From Paracoccus halophilus (lineage in GTDB: Bacteria > Pseudomonadota > Alphaproteobacteria > Rhodobacterales > Rhodobacteraceae): 64,000 nt of DNA. The number at the start of each line of letters is the position of its first letter. Position 1 is the first letter of the stretch. Below the pieces are notes generated by a model. It was not told the origin of the DNA, searched no databases, and saw nothing but the letters and a program-made list of their open reading frames with translations. This document shows positions 1 to 9,600 of this stretch, in pieces. The translations under genes and the position numbers were made by a program. Location of the stretch: NCBI RefSeq assembly GCF_000763905.1, contig NZ_JRKN01000004.1, forward strand, positions 1-64,000, read 5' to 3'.

Positions 1-98
1 GTCCACCTCGACGCCATAGACGGCGAAGACGCCGCCTTCGCGCCCGCCCGGACGGGCGCGAAGGCGGCGTCTTCGCCGTCTATGGCGTCGAGGTGGAC
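1..98. repeat. Fold-back inverted repeat at the window start
   Basis: Bases 1-46 are the exact reverse complement of bases 53-98, with only six bases (47-52) between them. The right arm reads on naturally into the coding frame of the following beta-propeller gene, so it is the genuine copy and the left arm is its mirror image. Such a perfect long hairpin with a tiny loop is typical of an assembly or library artefact at a contig end rather than of a biological palindrome. This is inference; the complementarity itself is seen directly. Confidence 0.85.
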
Positions 99-845
99 AA
101 TGCGAACGGCAATGTCTGGGTCAGCAATACCCGCCAGGACACGATCGCGGTCTACAAGCAGGACGATCTGTCGCTGGTCAAGCAGTTCGACGTGGGCGCG
201 GTGGTCCATTCGCGCGACATCGTCGTGGACGAGGCGAACAACCGCGCCTATGCCAGCGCCACCTTTACCCCGACCATCCAGGTCTTTGACACCGCAACGC
301 TGGAACAGCTCGAGCCGATCGAGATCGAAACGCAGGTCCGGGGCGAGGAATTTTCCTCCATGTCGCTGGATCTGGACGAAAAGGGCGGCAAGCTGGTGAC
401 CGTCAGCCTGACCACGCCCGAAGCGGCGCTGATCGACCTGGCCTCGGGCGAGGTCAAGGTGATCGCGCTGCCCGGCACCAAGGGCGTTTCCGGCGCCGCC
501 TATGACCCGCAGGAGGGGCTGATCTTCGCCGCCTCGCAGGGCACCGACAATCTGCTGATCGTCAAGGCGGAAACCGGCGAGGTGCTGCATGACGTGCCGG
601 TGGGCGCGGGCGCGCTGAACGTCGCCTTCGACCCGGTCAGCCGTCTGGCCTATGTCGCCAATCGCGGCGCGGGCACGATCACCGTGGTCGACACCCAGGG
701 CCAGATCGTGGCCAATCTGGATGCCGGCAGCCTGCCCAACCAGCTGCGCGCCGATGGCAAGGGCAATGTCTGGGCCGTGAACAAGTCGCGCGGCGAAAAC
801 GACGAGGCGGGCGACCGCATCTGGCGCATCACGCCCAAGTCGTAA
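51..845 (+). CDS. YncE/beta-propeller repeat protein, 5'-truncated
   Basis: The frame ends at TAA 843-845 and is open leftward past the GTG at 93 to about base 51, where the fold-back repeat begins, so the N-terminus is missing. The visible 265 or so residues show repeating blade-like units with patterns such as NGNVWVSNTRQDTIAVY, DEANNRAYASA, PQEGLIFAASQGTDNLLIV and SRLAYVANRGAGTITVVD. This is typical of the YncE family of seven-bladed beta-propellers, usually periplasmic and of unclear biochemical role. A signal peptide would lie in the missing part. No catalytic residues can be named. A strong terminator follows, so the gene is probably the last of its transcript. The family is fairly sure; the function is not known. 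Confidence 0.75.
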   Translation, partial: DGREGGVFAVYGVEVDNANGNVWVSNTRQDTIAVYKQDDLSLVKQFDVGAVVHSRDIVVDEANNRAYASATFTPTIQVFDTATLEQLEPIEIETQVRGEEFSSMSLDLDEKGGKLVTVSLTTPEAALIDLASGEVKVIALPGTKGVSGAAYDPQEGLIFAASQGTDNLLIVKAETGEVLHDVPVGAGALNVAFDPVSRLAYVANRGAGTITVVDTQGQIVANLDAGSLPNQLRADGKGNVWAVNKSRGENDEAGDRIWRITPKS

Positions 846-869
846 GTCACGGCGATTTCAGAAAAACCG

Positions 870-901
870 GGCCCGGCGATCATGATCGCCGGGCCTTTTT
901 T
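870..901 (+). terminator. Strong rho-independent terminator
   Basis: A perfect 26-base palindrome at 870-895 (arms GGCCCGGCGAT and ATCGCCGGGCC around CATG) is followed immediately by six T residues. It lies 25 bases after the stop of the beta-propeller gene and is also preceded by an A-run, so it could work weakly in the other direction. Confidence 0.9.
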
Positions 902-1005
902 ATTGGCCGCCCGCCTGCGGAGCGCGCCGATCACGATCGGCGGCGCGTCGCTGCCCGTTAGGACTCCGTTTCCGTTCATGTCGCTATGTTACGATGCGAA
1001 TGAGG

Positions 1006-1018
1006 AACCGAATCGGTT
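1006..1018. promoter_or_regulatory. Candidate operator upstream of the RND efflux operon
   Basis: The 342-base gap between the beta-propeller gene and the efflux adaptor holds a terminator and then this inverted repeat, AACCGA-A-TCGGTT, about 170 bases before the adaptor start. Short dyads like this are typical targets of TetR- or MarR-type repressors of efflux pumps, but no regulator gene is adjacent. No coding sequence is convincing in the gap. The dyad is seen; the function is a guess. Confidence 0.25.
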
Positions 1019-1187
1019 TTGGGCAACCTGATCGAATGAAAACTGAGCAGCGCCAGAACAGGCAGCGCCAAGACGGCTTGCGGCGGCATGGAGCCCATGC
1101 GACGGCCGGTCACGCCCGGCTGCCTTGCCATGGGCCGGGAAACAAGCCACCTGCGCCAGCCGGCCGGGCCGCGACAAGGATAACGTG

Positions 1188-2318
1188 ATGCGGATCGTCA
1201 AGATCATTCTGACCCTTATCGTGGTGCTGGCCGCGGCCGGCGGCGGTATGTACCTGACCGACCGCATCCTGGCCAGGCAGGGCGAACAGACCGCGATGCT
1301 TGGCCCGGGCGGCAACCGTGATCCGCTGGTGGTGGAAACCGTTGCCGCCGGGGTCGAGACATTTGCCGAAAGGGTGCGTGCCGTCGGCACCGCCCGCGCC
1401 CGCCAGGCGCTGGAACTGGTGCCCGAATCCAGCGGCCGCATCGCGGAGATCCGGTTCGAGTCGGGCGACAGCGTCGAGGCGGGGCAGGTGCTCCTGCTGC
1501 TGGACGACCGCGCGGAACAGGCCGACCTGAAATCCGCCGAGGCGACGCTGGCCGAGGCGCAGGCCGCCTTTGCCCGGCAGGAAAAGCTCAATCGCAGCGG
1601 CAGCGCCTCGGACGCGGCCTATCAGACCGCCCGCGCGACCCTGCTGCGCGCCGAGGCCGAGCGCGACCGCGCCCGGATCGCGCTGGACGACCGCAGCCTG
1701 CGCGCGCCATTTTCCGGCATCGTCGGGCTGACCGATCTGGTCGAAGGGCAGATGGTCGAAACCTCGACCATCATCACCACGCTGGACGATCTGTCGGTGA
1801 TCGAGGTGGATTTCAGCGTCCCCGAGGCCCTGCTGCCGCGCCTGCGGCCGGGGCAGCAGGTCGATCTGACCTCGGCCGCCTGGCCCGGCCGGATCTTCCG
1901 GGCGGGGATCAGCCGCATCGACACCCGCGTCGATGCCGCCACCCGCTCGATCGCGCTCAAGGCCCGGATCGAGAATGACGACCGGGCGCTGTCCGGCGGC
2001 ATGTTCCTGCAGGCCGAATTGCTGATGGGCGAACGCCGCAACCCCGCGGTCCCGGAACGCGCCCTGACGGTCGAGGGCGCGAATACCTATGTCATGGTGG
2101 CGCAGGACGGCGTGGTCCGGCGGGTCTCGATCACCACCGGCCAGCAGCGCGACGGCCGGGTCGAGGTGACCTCGGGCCTGCCACCCTCGGCGCGGGTGAT
2201 CGTGACCAACCTGCATCGCATCGCCCCCGGCATGGCGATCGAGGAACGGCCGCAGCTACAACCGCCCGAGGTCGCGGCGACCCCGAAAGCGGCCCCCGTC
2301 ACGGGAGAAGGCGGATGA
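1188..2318 (+). CDS. RND efflux periplasmic adaptor (membrane fusion protein)
   Basis: Predicted periplasmic adaptor of a tripartite RND pump, 376 residues. I chose ATG 1188 because AAGGA sits seven bases upstream and the protein then begins with a classic membrane anchor (MRIVKIILTLIVVLAAA). After the anchor come a lipoyl-like half (SSGRIAEIRFESGDSVEAG), a coiled-coil hairpin (DLKSAEATLAEAQAAF onward), the second lipoyl half (LRAPFSGIVG) and the beta-barrel. The stop overlaps the start of the pump gene by four bases, implying translational coupling. No outer-membrane channel gene is adjacent; the TolC-type protein at 18.5-19.9 kb could be shared. The substrate cannot be read from the sequence. 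The family call is firm. Confidence 0.92.
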   Translation: MRIVKIILTLIVVLAAAGGGMYLTDRILARQGEQTAMLGPGGNRDPLVVETVAAGVETFAERVRAVGTARARQALELVPESSGRIAEIRFESGDSVEAGQVLLLLDDRAEQADLKSAEATLAEAQAAFARQEKLNRSGSASDAAYQTARATLLRAEAERDRARIALDDRSLRAPFSGIVGLTDLVEGQMVETSTIITTLDDLSVIEVDFSVPEALLPRLRPGQQVDLTSAAWPGRIFRAGISRIDTRVDAATRSIALKARIENDDRALSGGMFLQAELLMGERRNPAVPERALTVEGANTYVMVAQDGVVRRVSITTGQQRDGRVEVTSGLPPSARVIVTNLHRIAPGMAIEERPQLQPPEVAATPKAAPVTGEGG

Positions 2319-5300
2319 GCCTGCCCGATTTCTCGCTGCGCCGCCCGGTCACCGCAACGGTGCTGAACCTGCTGATCGTGCTGATCGGGGCGATGGCGCT
2401 GACCCGGCTGCCGGTGCGCGAACTGCCGCAGGTGGAATCCGCCTCGATCACCGTCTCGGTCGCCTATACCGGCGCCGCGCCGGATGTGGTGGACAGTCAG
2501 GTCACCTCGGTCATCGAGGGCGCGCTGGCCGGAATCTCCGGCATGACCTCGATGTCCAGCGAATCCGAGCGCGGCCGCATGCGCACGGTGATGACCTTCG
2601 ACCCCGGCCGCAATATCGAGACGGCGGCCAATGACGTGCGCAATGCCGTCGACCGGGTGGTCAACCAGCTGCCCGAAGCGGCCGACCGTCCGCGGGTCGA
2701 AAAGAACGACAATGAAAGCGATCCGGTCATCCGGCTGAGCCTGTCCAGCTCGGCCATGACGCCGGTCGAGCTGTCGGATTATGCCGACCGTTTCCTGGTC
2801 GACCGGCTGGGGCGGCTGCCGGGCGTGGCGAATACCGCGATCTTTGGCGAACGCTCGCCCTCGATGCGGATCTGGCTGGACCAGACCCGGATGGCCGCGC
2901 ATGGCATCACCACCGGCGATATCATCACTGCGTTGCAGGCCAACAATCTGGAACTGCCGGCGGGCGAGATCGAGACCGGCGCCCGGCAGTTGCAGGTGCT
3001 GGCGCAGACCCGTTTCACCTCGGCGGACAGCTTTCGCCAGATGGTGATCCGCAATGACGGCAGCCGGCCGCTGCGTCTGGGCGACGTGGCGATGATCGAG
3101 GAAGGCCCCGAGCAGCGCGAATCGTTCTTTCGCGCCAATGGGCTGGTTTCGCTGGGGCTGGGCGTGCAGCAGCAGGCGCAGGCCAATACCATCGCGATTT
3201 CCACAGCCGTCAGGGCCGAGCTGGATCGTATCCGCCCGACCCTGCCCGAAGGCATGGCGCTCAGGATCACCTCGGACGAGGCCATTTTCATCGAAAGCTC
3301 GATCGAGCAGGTGCTCAAGGTATTCGCCGAGGCGGTGGCGCTGGTCACGGCGGTGATCTTCCTGTTCCTGGGCTCGGTCCGGCTGTCGATGGTGCCGGTC
3401 GTGACCATCCCGATCTCGGCCCTGGGCGCGGCGCTGTCGATGATGGCGCTTGGTTATTCGATCAATATCCTGACCCTGTTCGCGCTGATCCTGGCCATCG
3501 GCCTGGTGGTCGATGACGCCATCGTGGTGCTGGAAAACATCCAGCGCCACCGCGCGATGGGCAAGTCGCGGGCCGAATCGGCGCGCGCCGGCGCTGCACA
3601 GGTCAGTTTCGCGGTCATCGCCACGACCGCGGTGCTGATCGCGGTCTTTATCCCGGTCAGCTTCATGCAGGGCGAAATCGGCCTGCTTTTCGCGGAATTC
3701 GGCATCGTGCTCGCGGTCGCGGTCGCGGTGTCCGGCTTTGTCGCCCTGACGCTCTCGCCGGTGCTTGCCGCGCGGGTCATGCCGCGCGAGGAGCGCCCCG
3801 GCCTGCTCACCCGCGCCATGGACCGGGTGATCCGCTGGCTGGAACATATCTACGGTGCGGCGCTGGAACGGATGATCGCGCGGCCGCTCGCGATCCTTGC
3901 CATTACCGCCTTTGCCGTGGCCGCCTCGGTCACCATCTATCAATACCTGCCGCGCGAGCTGACCCCGGCCGAGGATCGCGGTCAGGTGCAGATCTTCGTA
4001 TCCGCGCCACAGGGGTCGAGCCTCGATTATACTGATGCCGCAACCCGCCGGGTCGAGGCCCTGCTGGAGCCCCTGCGCGATCAGGGCATCGTCGAAAATG
4101 TCACCACCATTGTCGGCAGCTGGGGCGAAATGCGCCGCGCGATGCTGTTCATCGATCTGGCGCCATGGGACGAACGGCAGGTCTCTGCCGATGATCTGGT
4201 CGCGCAGTTGCGGCCGCAGCTGACCGGGATCTCCGAGGTCGCGACCTTCGTTCGCGCCTCGGGCGGGCTGGGCATCGGCGGCGCGGTCGGCAATATCCGC
4301 TGGATGCTGGGCGGCCCGGATATGGAGCGCACCTCGGAATGGGCCGCGCAGATGGCGGCGAGGCTCGAGGAGGACAGCCGTCTTGCCTCGGTCGAGGTCG
4401 GCTTTTCGGCCAATCAGCCCGGCGCGGATCTGTCGATAGACCGCAATCGCGCGCAGGATCTGGGGCTGGACGCGCAGACCGTCGCGCAGACACTGCAGGT
4501 GCTGTTCGCCTCGCGCGAGGTCGGGGAATATACCAGCGACGGGCGGCAATACCCGGTCATCCTGCAGGCCTCGCCCGAGGATCGCGATTCGGTGCAGGAC
4601 ATGCTGGCCGTGCTCCTGCGAAACGAGCGCGGCGATCTGATCCCGCTTTCGGCATTTGCCAGTATCGAGACCGGCGCCACCACGCCCGAGATCAACCGCT
4701 ACGACCGGCTGATCTCGGTCGAGATGGAGGCCGACCTGACCGAGGGGCTGGATCTGACCACCGCCATGGCCATTGTCGAGCAGGCGGTGCAGGAACTGCC
4801 CGCCGGCGCCGTGCTGGCATGGGAGGGGCGCGCCGCCGATTACCTGGAGAGTTCCGGCGGCATCGCGATGGTCTTTGTCCTGGCGCTGGCCATCGTGTTC
4901 CTGGTGCTGTCCGCGCAGTTCGAAAGCTTCCGCACGCCGCTGACCATCATGCTGACCGTGCCGCTGGGGCTGGGCGGCGCGGTGGTGACGCTGTATCTGA
5001 CCGGCGGCACGGTGAACATCTTTTCGCAGGTGGGCATGATCCTGATGATCGGCATCATGGCCAAGAACGGCATCCTGATCGTCGAATTCGCCAATCAGCT
5101 GCGCCTCGCCGGCCGGCCGCTGGCCGAGGCCGCCCGCGAAGGCGCGGTGACACGGCTGCGCCCGGTCCTGATGACCACCATCGCCACGGTTCTGGGCGCA
5201 GTGCCGCTGGCCACGGCCACGGGCGCCGGGGCCGAAAGCCGCAGGGCGATCGGTGCGGTGATCGTCGGCGGGCTGAGCCTGGCCTTCGTGCTGACGCTGC

Positions 5301-5395
5301 TGCTGACCCCGGTGATCTATGTCCTGATCGAGCGGCTGCGCCTGCGGTCGCTGGACGAGGACCAGCCCGCCCCGGCGCCCGCCGCCGAGGGGTGA
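2315..5395 (+). CDS. RND efflux pump, HAE1-type inner-membrane transporter
   Basis: At 1026 residues it has the usual length for AcrB/MexB-type proton-driven exporters. An N-terminal membrane helix (about residues 13-30) is followed by a large periplasmic porter region, a block of helices from about 340, a second porter region and a final helix block ending near 1010. The proton-relay pair is present in TM4 as GLVVDDAIVVLEN (D400/D401). A matching helix motif occurs late in the protein (IGIMAKNGILIVEFANQLR). The gene is coupled to the upstream adaptor by an ATGA overlap. Exported substrates could be drugs, detergents or metabolites and are not predictable. It is intact with normal codon use. 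Confidence 0.95.
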   Translation: MSLPDFSLRRPVTATVLNLLIVLIGAMALTRLPVRELPQVESASITVSVAYTGAAPDVVDSQVTSVIEGALAGISGMTSMSSESERGRMRTVMTFDPGRNIETAANDVRNAVDRVVNQLPEAADRPRVEKNDNESDPVIRLSLSSSAMTPVELSDYADRFLVDRLGRLPGVANTAIFGERSPSMRIWLDQTRMAAHGITTGDIITALQANNLELPAGEIETGARQLQVLAQTRFTSADSFRQMVIRNDGSRPLRLGDVAMIEEGPEQRESFFRANGLVSLGLGVQQQAQANTIAISTAVRAELDRIRPTLPEGMALRITSDEAIFIESSIEQVLKVFAEAVALVTAVIFLFLGSVRLSMVPVVTIPISALGAALSMMALGYSINILTLFALILAIGLVVDDAIVVLENIQRHRAMGKSRAESARAGAAQVSFAVIATTAVLIAVFIPVSFMQGEIGLLFAEFGIVLAVAVAVSGFVALTLSPVLAARVMPREERPGLLTRAMDRVIRWLEHIYGAALERMIARPLAILAITAFAVAASVTIYQYLPRELTPAEDRGQVQIFVSAPQGSSLDYTDAATRRVEALLEPLRDQGIVENVTTIVGSWGEMRRAMLFIDLAPWDERQVSADDLVAQLRPQLTGISEVATFVRASGGLGIGGAVGNIRWMLGGPDMERTSEWAAQMAARLEEDSRLASVEVGFSANQPGADLSIDRNRAQDLGLDAQTVAQTLQVLFASREVGEYTSDGRQYPVILQASPEDRDSVQDMLAVLLRNERGDLIPLSAFASIETGATTPEINRYDRLISVEMEADLTEGLDLTTAMAIVEQAVQELPAGAVLAWEGRAADYLESSGGIAMVFVLALAIVFLVLSAQFESFRTPLTIMLTVPLGLGGAVVTLYLTGGTVNIFSQVGMILMIGIMAKNGILIVEFANQLRLAGRPLAEAAREGAVTRLRPVLMTTIATVLGAVPLATATGAGAESRRAIGAVIVGGLSLAFVLTLLLTPVIYVLIERLRLRSLDEDQPAPAPAAEG

Positions 5396-5415
5396 TAGCG
5401 ACGGCGTGTCACTCC

Positions 5416-5435
5416 GCGCGGGCGTGCGCCCGCGC
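5416..5435. terminator. GC-rich stem-loop between convergent genes
   Basis: GCGCGGGC and GCCCGCGC form an eight-base-pair stem with a four-base loop just after the pump gene, overlapping the last codon of the convergent lrgB gene. There is no T-run on either side, so termination by this hairpin alone would be weak. Confidence 0.35.
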
Positions 5436-6151
5436 TACAGGAACAGGCGCAGGACCAGCGGCGCGATGATTGCCGTCAGCACGGCGTTCAGCCCCATCCC
5501 GATCCCGGCAAAGGCGCCGGCGGTTTCATTGACCTGAAAGGCGCGCGCGGTCCCGATCCCATGCGCGGCGACGCCCAGCGAAAAGCCGCGCGCCCGCCAG
5601 TCGCGTATCTTCAGCGCGTTCAGCACCGGCGTCGCGACGATGGCGCCGAAAATGCCAGTCAGCAGCACCAGAACGGCGGTGATGGTGGGATCGCCGCCCA
5701 GCCCTTCGGCGATGCCGATGGCGACCGGGGCGGTGGTCGATTTCGGCGCCAGGCTGGCCAGCATGATATCGGACAGGCCGAAGGTCCGGGCGATCAGCAG
5801 GACCGACAGGATCGCGGTCAGCGATCCGGCCAGCAGTGCCGCCACCAGCGGCAGCGCCGAGCAGCGCAGGCGCTTGAGATTGTCGTAAAGCGGCATTCCC
5901 AGTGCGACCGTCGCCGGGCCCAGCATGAAATGCACGAATTTCGCGCCCTCGAAATAGGTCTGGTAGCTGGTGCCGGTAACCCCCAGCAGCAGCGCCAGGA
6001 CGATCACCGCGGTCAGCACCGGGTTGGCCCAGCTTTGCCGGTCCATGCGGCGGAAAAACGTATCGCCCAGCCAATAGGCGACCAGCGTCGCCGTCAGCCA
6101 CAGCAGCGGCTCCTGGGTGAGATAGCTCCAGATCAGGGCGGCATCGGTCAT
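5435..6151 (-). CDS. lrgB: LrgB/CidB family membrane protein
   Basis: A hydrophobic protein of 238 residues from ATG 6151 (MTDAALIWSYLTQ). That start overlaps the lrgA stop as ATGA, which is why it is preferred over a start seven codons further out. It has six or seven predicted membrane helices and the family signature region (APKSTTAPVAIGIAEGLGG). LrgB works with LrgA; in Gram-positive bacteria the pair modulates murein hydrolase activity and pyruvate uptake. In alphaproteobacteria the role is poorly defined. The two genes form a minus-strand operon that converges on the efflux genes. Confidence 0.9.
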   Translation of the reverse strand: MTDAALIWSYLTQEPLLWLTATLVAYWLGDTFFRRMDRQSWANPVLTAVIVLALLLGVTGTSYQTYFEGAKFVHFMLGPATVALGMPLYDNLKRLRCSALPLVAALLAGSLTAILSVLLIARTFGLSDIMLASLAPKSTTAPVAIGIAEGLGGDPTITAVLVLLTGIFGAIVATPVLNALKIRDWRARGFSLGVAAHGIGTARAFQVNETAGAFAGIGMGLNAVLTAIIAPLVLRLFL

Positions 6152-6501
6152 TGCTCGGACCCTCCCGTCCACTTCAGCACGGCGCGAAAGACCAGCGCGC
6201 CGACCGCGATCGCCAGCACGGTCGAGACCATGACCGCGATGGCGATGGCGATGCCGTCCTGCCGGAACTGGCTGAGATGGGCGACGACACCCACGCCCGC
6301 CGGCACGAAGAACAGCGACAGGTTGCCCAGCAGGGTGCCGACCACCGGCCGCAGCAGATCGGCCAGCGGTGGCCGCAGGCTGCAGGACAGGACCAGCAGC
6401 AGCAGGCCCAGCACCGGGCCGGGCAGCGACAGGCCCAGGCCGCGGGCGGCGACCTCACCGATCAGCTGAAAGCTCAGGATGATGCAAAGCGCTGGAATCA
6501 T
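6148..6501 (-). CDS. lrgA: LrgA/CidA family holin-like protein
   Basis: A 117-residue protein with four predicted membrane helices and the family motifs FQLIGEVAARGLGLSLPGPVLGLLLL near the N-terminus and FFVPAGVGVV in the middle. It precedes and overlaps lrgB by four bases. LrgA proteins resemble phage holins and act as the small partner of LrgB. The upstream region toward smc contains a perfect 12-base palindrome that may be an operator for this operon. Confidence 0.9.
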   Translation of the reverse strand: MIPALCIILSFQLIGEVAARGLGLSLPGPVLGLLLLVLSCSLRPPLADLLRPVVGTLLGNLSLFFVPAGVGVVAHLSQFRQDGIAIAIAVMVSTVLAIAVGALVFRAVLKWTGGSEQ

Positions 6502-6570
6502 GGCGTCAGATTAGCAGGCGGGGGCTCTTGTGTTGATCCCTCAAATATTGTGGAAAACTGCGTTCCGTCG

Positions 6571-6582
6571 ACAATATATTGT
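6571..6582. promoter_or_regulatory. Perfect palindrome in the lrgA-smc divergent region
   Basis: ACAATATATTGT is a perfect 12-base dyad in an AT-rich patch that stands out against the GC-rich surroundings. A related half-site, AATATTGTGG, lies 27 bases earlier (6544-6553). A possible -35 element TTGACT follows at 6591-6596 reading toward smc. It could be an operator for lrgA, a promoter element for smc, or both. Only the symmetry is seen. Confidence 0.3.
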
Positions 6583-6650
6583 GGTTTCGGTTGACTCGGC
6601 TGTCCTGATCGCCAAAACTCGTGACATTTACGGCACAGGATGGACCCCCA

Positions 6651-9600
6651 TTGCGTTTCGACCGGCTGCGACTGAATGGCTTCAAGAGCTTCGTGGATCC
6701 GACCGATCTGGTCATTCACGAGGGGCTGACCGGCGTGGTCGGCCCGAATGGCTGCGGCAAGTCCAACCTGCTTGAGGCGCTGCGCTGGGTCATGGGCGAA
6801 AACCGCCCCACGGCCATGCGCGGCGAGGGGATGGAGGATGTGATCTTCGCCGGCACCTCGCGCCGCTCGGCGCGCGGCCATGCCGAGGTGACGCTGACCA
6901 TCGACAATTCGCAGCGCCTGGCGCCCGAGGCGGTGAACAATGCCGATTCGCTGGATATCTCGCGCCGGATCACCCGCGATGCCGGCTCGGCCTATCGCAT
7001 CAACGGCAAGGAGGTGCGCGCCCGCGACGTGCAGATGCTGTTCGCCGATGCCTCGACCGGGGCGCATTCGCCGGCGCTGGTGCGGCAGGGGCAGATCTCC
7101 GAACTGATCAATGCCAAGCCCAAGGCGCGGCGCCGGATTCTGGAAGAGGCGGCGGGGATTTCGGGCCTGTACCAGCGCCGGCACGAGGCCGAGCTGAAGC
7201 TGAACGGGGCCGAAAACAACCTGACCCGTGTCGACGACACGTTGGAGCAACTTTCGGCGCAGGCCGCCAGCCTCGCCCGCCAGGCCCGCGCCGCCGCCCG
7301 CTATCGCGAGATCGGCGCCGCCCTGCGTCTGGCCGAGGGGCAGTTGCTCTATCGCCGCTGGGCCGAGGCCGAGAAATCCCGCGATCTGGCCGCCGAGGCC
7401 CTGCGCGCCGCCATCGCCGCCGCATCCGGCGCCGAGGCCGCTGCCCGCCACGCCATCGCCGCCCGCGAAGAGGCCGAAGCGCATCTGCCGCCCCTGCGCG
7501 AAGAGGAACAGGTCGCCGCCGCCATCCTGTCCCGCGCCACCGTCGAGCGCGAGGCCCTGGACGAGGCCGAATCCCGCGCCGCCCAGGCAATCCAGACCCT
7601 GCTGGCGCGCATTGCCCAGCTGGACCGCGATATCGAACGCGAAGCTGCGCTGAACCACGATGCCGGCGAGGTGATCGAGCGGCTGGAATGGGAAAAGCGC
7701 GAGCTGGACAAGGCCGGGCAGGGGCATGAGGAACGCCTTGAGGCGGCCGCCGATGCCGCGGATGAGGCCGCCGAGGCGCTGCGCGAGGTCGAGGGCAAGC
7801 TGGCCGAGCTGACCGACGAATCCGCCCGTCTGGCCGCCCGCCACCAGTCGGCCGAGCGTCTGGTGCATGACCTGCGCCAGATGCTGGACCGCGCCACCCG
7901 CGCCGCCGCCGAGGCCGAGGCCACTGCTGCCCGCGCGGCCGAGGCTGGCGAGGGGGCCGAAACCGCCCGCGCCGCCGCCGAAGAGGCGCAGGACGAGGCC
8001 CGTGAGCGTGTCGAGACCGCCGAGGACGCCCTTGCCGCCGCCGAGGAATCGCGCGGCGAGCTTGAGGCCGGGGAATCCGCCGCCCGCGCCGCCCGCGCCG
8101 AGGCCGAGGGCGAGGTCTCGGCCCTGAATGCGGAAATGGCGGCGCTGCGGCGGCTGGTCGAGCGCGGCGGCAGCGGCGGCAAATCCATTCTGGACCTTGT
8201 GCGCGTGGCGCGGGGCTATGAAACGGCCTTTGGCGCGGCGCTTGGCGACGATCTTTCCGCCGGGCTGGCGCAGGATGGCTCGGGCTGGCACGCGCTGCCG
8301 GGTTATGGCTCGGTGCAGGCGCTGCCCGGGGACGCCCAGCCCTTGGCCCCGCATGTTCAGGGGCCGGATGCGCTGGCCCGCCGCCTGTCGCAGGTCGGGC
8401 TGGTCGCCGATGCCGCGACCGGCGCCGCGTTGCAGGAATCGCTGGCCCCCGGTCAGCGGCTGGTCACGCGCGACGGCGATCTGTTCCGCTGGGACGGGAT
8501 GCGAGTGATGGCGGGCGAAGCCTCGTCCTCGGCCGCGCTGCATCTGCAAAAGGTCAACCAGCTTGCCGAAATGACCGGGCAGGCCGAAGCGGCGCAGGCC
8601 CGGGCCGAGGATGCGGGCGCGACCCATCAGGCGCTGCGCGACCGGCTCTCCGCCGCGACCGAGGCCGAGAAACGCGCCCGCGACGCGCGGCGCGAGGCCG
8701 AGCGCGGTCTGTCCGATGCCGCCCGCGCCGTGACGCGCGCCGAATCGGACCTGTCCATGGCGCAAAGCCGCGCCGAATCCGCTCGCGCGGAACTGGCCCG
8801 CCACCGCGAGGATATGGGCGATGCCCGTGCCCGGCTCTCCGAGGCCGAGCGCGCGCTGGCCGATCTGCCCGACCGCGCGGCGGCGGCCGATGCCGTCGAA
8901 CATGCCCGCACCGGGGTCGAGGCGGCGCGCATCGCCACCATGACCCGGCGCGGCGCGCTGGATGAACTGAAGCGCGAGGCGAATGCCCGCATCCGCCGCC
9001 TGCAGGAAATCGCCAAGGAGGAATCCGGCTGGCGGCTGCGTCTGGATCAGGCCGGCACCCGCGCCCGCGAACTGGCCAACCGCCGCGATCAGGCCGCCGG
9101 GGAACTGGAAGAGGCCGAGGCCCAGCCCGAGATCCTGGCCGAGCGCCGCGGCATCCTGACCGAGGCCGAGGGCAAGGCCGAGGCGCGGCTGGCCGCCGCC
9201 CGCGACAGGCTTGCCGCCGCCGATCAGGCCCTGCGCGCCACCTCGGAGGCCGAACGCGAGGCCGAGCGCCGCGCCTCGGAGGCGCGCGAGACCCGCGCCG
9301 CACGCGAAGCCCGCGCCGAAGCCGCCATCGAGGCCGAGGCCGGCGCCCGCGCGCGCATCGGTGAAGAGGCCGAAACCACCCCGCAGGCGCTGCTGGAATC
9401 GCTGGGCGAGGTCGAGGAAATCGCCCCCACCGAGCTTGAGGACCGCGTCGCCCGCCTGCGCCAGCAGCGCGACGCGCTTGGCGCCGTCAACCTGCGTGCC
9501 GAAGAGGACAAGCGCGAACTGGACGAGGAACGGGGCCGCCTGGGCGGCGAGAAAGACGACCTGACCGAGGCGATCCGCAAGCTGCGCCAGGGCATTGCCA

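Noticed and set aside
2087-4549. An 820-codon open frame antisense to the RND pump genes
   Set aside because: Arg/His/Gln-rich composition without any motif, and it spans two real genes on the other strand.
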